This document shows positions 5,700 through 5,740 of a stretch of DNA of 5,740 nt, in pieces. Origin of the DNA: Chitinophagaceae bacterium (GTDB taxonomy: Bacteria; Bacteroidota; Bacteroidia; Chitinophagales; Chitinophagaceae); the NCBI GenBank assembly GCA_025351145.1, contig JANXWM010000680.1, forward strand, positions 1 through 5,740, read 5' to 3'. Positions within the stretch are counted from its first letter, which is position 1, and every line of letters starts with the position of its first letter. The position numbers were made by a program, and so were the translations under genes. Under the pieces are notes generated by a model. The model saw only the letters and a program-made list of their open reading frames with translations, was not told the origin of the DNA and ran no database searches.

Positions 5700-5740
5700 G
5701 AGCCAAAGTAAAGAATAAGGATGAAGCTTTTCTTGCGTCG
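5700..5740 (-). repeat. Dispersed intergenic repeat, copy D, cut by the window end
   Basis: On the minus strand the window opens with CGACGCAA, the end of the repeat core, followed at the expected distance by CTTTGGC and then a run of A. Copy B has the same order (CGACGCAAC, then CCTTTGGC, then A-rich DNA). Only the 3' part is visible, so the call depends on sequence beyond 5740. The remaining 5572-5699 is A/T-rich leader for the T9SS gene; TACATTTA on the minus strand (5601-5608) is a one-mismatch -7 box 29 bases before the ATG. Confidence 0.4.

Noticed and set aside
477..5740. CRISPR array
   Set aside because: The repeat copies are more than 1 kb apart, in mixed orientations, and separated by genes, with no regular spacers.

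Overview
The window looks like a chromosomal piece from a Bacteroidota bacterium, most likely of the Chitinophagaceae type. The reasons are a C-terminal type IX secretion (Por) sorting domain, a TlpA-like periplasmic thioredoxin of the kind common in that phylum, a PepSY-like small secreted protein, AT-rich intergenic DNA, start codons with no Shine-Dalgarno sequence, and one perfect TAnnTTTG -7 promoter box. The genus is inferred, not shown.

Layout: a short exported PepSY-like protein (9-287, minus); a two-domain plus thioredoxin-fold TlpA-type protein (579-1814, minus); an unrecognised lipoprotein (2159-3001, plus); a small conserved-looking cytosolic protein (3061-3324, minus), convergent with the lipoprotein gene; a DoxX-like four-helix membrane protein (3434-3811, minus); and a T9SS-secreted protein made of ten Trp-anchored repeats of about 31 residues (4093-5571, minus). 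Most genes sit alone with 100-340 bp between them. Only the DoxX-like gene and the small gene at 3061-3324 are spaced and oriented so that they might share a transcript. No common pathway is evident; four of the six products are exported, so the theme is envelope and secretion.

The least expected signal lies between the genes. A dispersed repeat of about 52 bp, with a conserved core ending GTGCGACGCAAC, occurs in four of the intergenic regions: 477-528 (plus), 1986-2038 (minus), 3911-3962 (plus), and a copy cut off by the window end at about 5700-5740 (minus). The three complete copies each lie upstream of a gene and in reverse orientation to it. The four copies also bracket the TlpA-like and T9SS genes as inward-facing pairs. 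No transposase, CRISPR array, tRNA or rRNA was seen, and nothing here amounts to a recognisable defence or mobile system.
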